A DNA stretch of 64,000 nt from an uncultured Phascolarctobacterium sp. (GTDB lineage Bacteria > Bacillota > Negativicutes > Acidaminococcales > Acidaminococcaceae), in contig CASDXO010000012.1 of the NCBI GenBank assembly GCA_949285135.1, forward strand, positions 1 through 64,000, read 5' to 3'. The first letter of the stretch is position 1; each line of letters starts with the position of its first letter. The notes under the pieces were generated by a model. That model was not told the origin of the DNA. It was given only the letters and a program-made list of their open reading frames with translations, and did no database searches. The position numbers and the translations under genes were made by a program. Positions 63,492 to 64,000 of the stretch are shown in pieces.

Positions 63492-64000
63492 ATGCTGTTT
63501 ATCTGGGAACGCTGTGCTTTCTTGCAGGCTGTTACTCTGCTTTGCAGCATCAGATACCGTATTTTGCTGCTGCAGGCGTGCTGGCAGCCGCTCTGTTTGT
63601 GAGTGGAGCAATTTTTTATATACGTGGCAGCAAAGAGCATGGTTTTACATGTATTGTGCTGCTGTTTTTTCTCTGTTTAGGACTTGTAAGCGGGTTCAGG
63701 GCTCCCGAAGATGCCGCTAAGGAACTTGCGCCATATTACGGCAGACAGGTGCAGTTTTACGGGAAGATTGAACCTGAGTCAGTGAAAAAACATGAATACG
63801 GAACTTCTTTTATTGCAGAGTGTGTTCAGATTGAATCTGACAGTGAGGTGCTGCCTTACCGCCAGAAAATAAGAATTTTTACAACTGCCACATTTGAAGA
63901 TTGGCCGACTGGGATGGTCTGGTGCAGCGGCAGACTGGAAGCCTTGTCGTCTTTTCGCAATCCGGGCGGCTTTGACAGTAACAGCTGGAACCGCGTGCAG
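63488..64000 (+). CDS. comEC: ComEC/Rec2 DNA uptake channel (N-terminal part, cut by window end)
   Basis: 171 residues visible. Three N-terminal hydrophobic segments are followed by a DUF4131-type region (GRQVQFYGKIEPESV, then RLEALSSFRNPGGFD), which is the standard start of ComEC. The ATG overlaps the comEA stop. With comEA it indicates a DNA-uptake apparatus. Confidence 0.88.
   Translation, partial: MNAVYLGTLCFLAGCYSALQHQIPYFAAAGVLAAALFVSGAIFYIRGSKEHGFTCIVLLFFLCLGLVSGFRAPEDAAKELAPYYGRQVQFYGKIEPESVKKHEYGTSFIAECVQIESDSEVLPYRQKIRIFTTATFEDWPTGMVWCSGRLEALSSFRNPGGFDSNSWNRVQ

Overview
The window looks like chromosome from a diderm Firmicute (Negativicutes, probably near Phascolarctobacterium/Acidaminococcaceae). 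The first gene end encodes the last strands of an outer-membrane autotransporter barrel finishing in Trp-Ser-Phe. The rest has Firmicute hallmarks: strong AGGAGG ribosome sites, a T-box leader before leuS, a CGAAC-N4-GTT type LexA box and moderate to low GC. The genus is an inference, not a sequence match.

Region by region. 1-660: autotransporter end, an HTH gene with a doubtful start, and a hairpin that is also a fragment of a Y-family polymerase gene. 700-12523: potassium stress locus. It has a KdpD-like sensor that lacks its kinase half, then a small membrane protein, kdpF, kdpA, kdpB, kdpC and an unknown gene, then a full kdpD-kdpE pair. 12941-15276: an HD-domain protein with a Tat-like signal, divergent from tatA-tatC. 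15282-19554: a Pho-box-like site, an alkaline phosphatase, and an exported protein with an ABC ATPase and an FtsX-like permease. 19586-21109: a small gene and a DinB-type polymerase behind a LexA box.

21245-29941 is a type I restriction-modification operon (hsdM, hsdS, hsdR) with three extra genes: a PD-(D/E)XK nuclease, a small protein with a HEPN-like R-x4-H motif, and an AbiJ-NTD4/HEPN-like protein. 30139-35298 is an AT-rich operon I cannot match to a known system. A WYL regulator sits behind a palindrome in its own promoter and is followed by an HNH-nuclease/hydrophobic protein, a membrane coiled-coil protein, and a ferredoxin-TPR-like protein whose reading frame appears to continue through a -1 frameshift at an A7 run. 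This is the best candidate for an undescribed (defence-like) system. 35554-42391 is a plasmid/phage-like module (DUF932, a Cas4-like nuclease, an ERF annealing protein, HipBA and small genes) ending next to a tRNA-Arg/Gly/Pro operon.

42892-49297 holds a MerR regulator, secreted proteins, an ATC-hydrolase-like protein, an NhaC antiporter, a PliI-like lysozyme inhibitor, a lipoprotein nuclease and an FrhB-like iron-sulfur protein. 49315-56454 is a polyamine operon (arginine/lysine decarboxylase, aminopropyltransferase, carboxy(nor)spermidine dehydrogenase and decarboxylase, agmatine deiminase, N-carbamoylputrescine amidase) behind a roughly 350-base structured leader with a terminator and a possible antiterminator. 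56634-59408 is an EcoRII-like type II system with Vsr, whose methylase carries an N-terminal ribbon-helix-helix-like domain. 59496-59885 is an adenine deaminase pseudogene. The window ends with T-box-leuS, comEA and the start of comEC.
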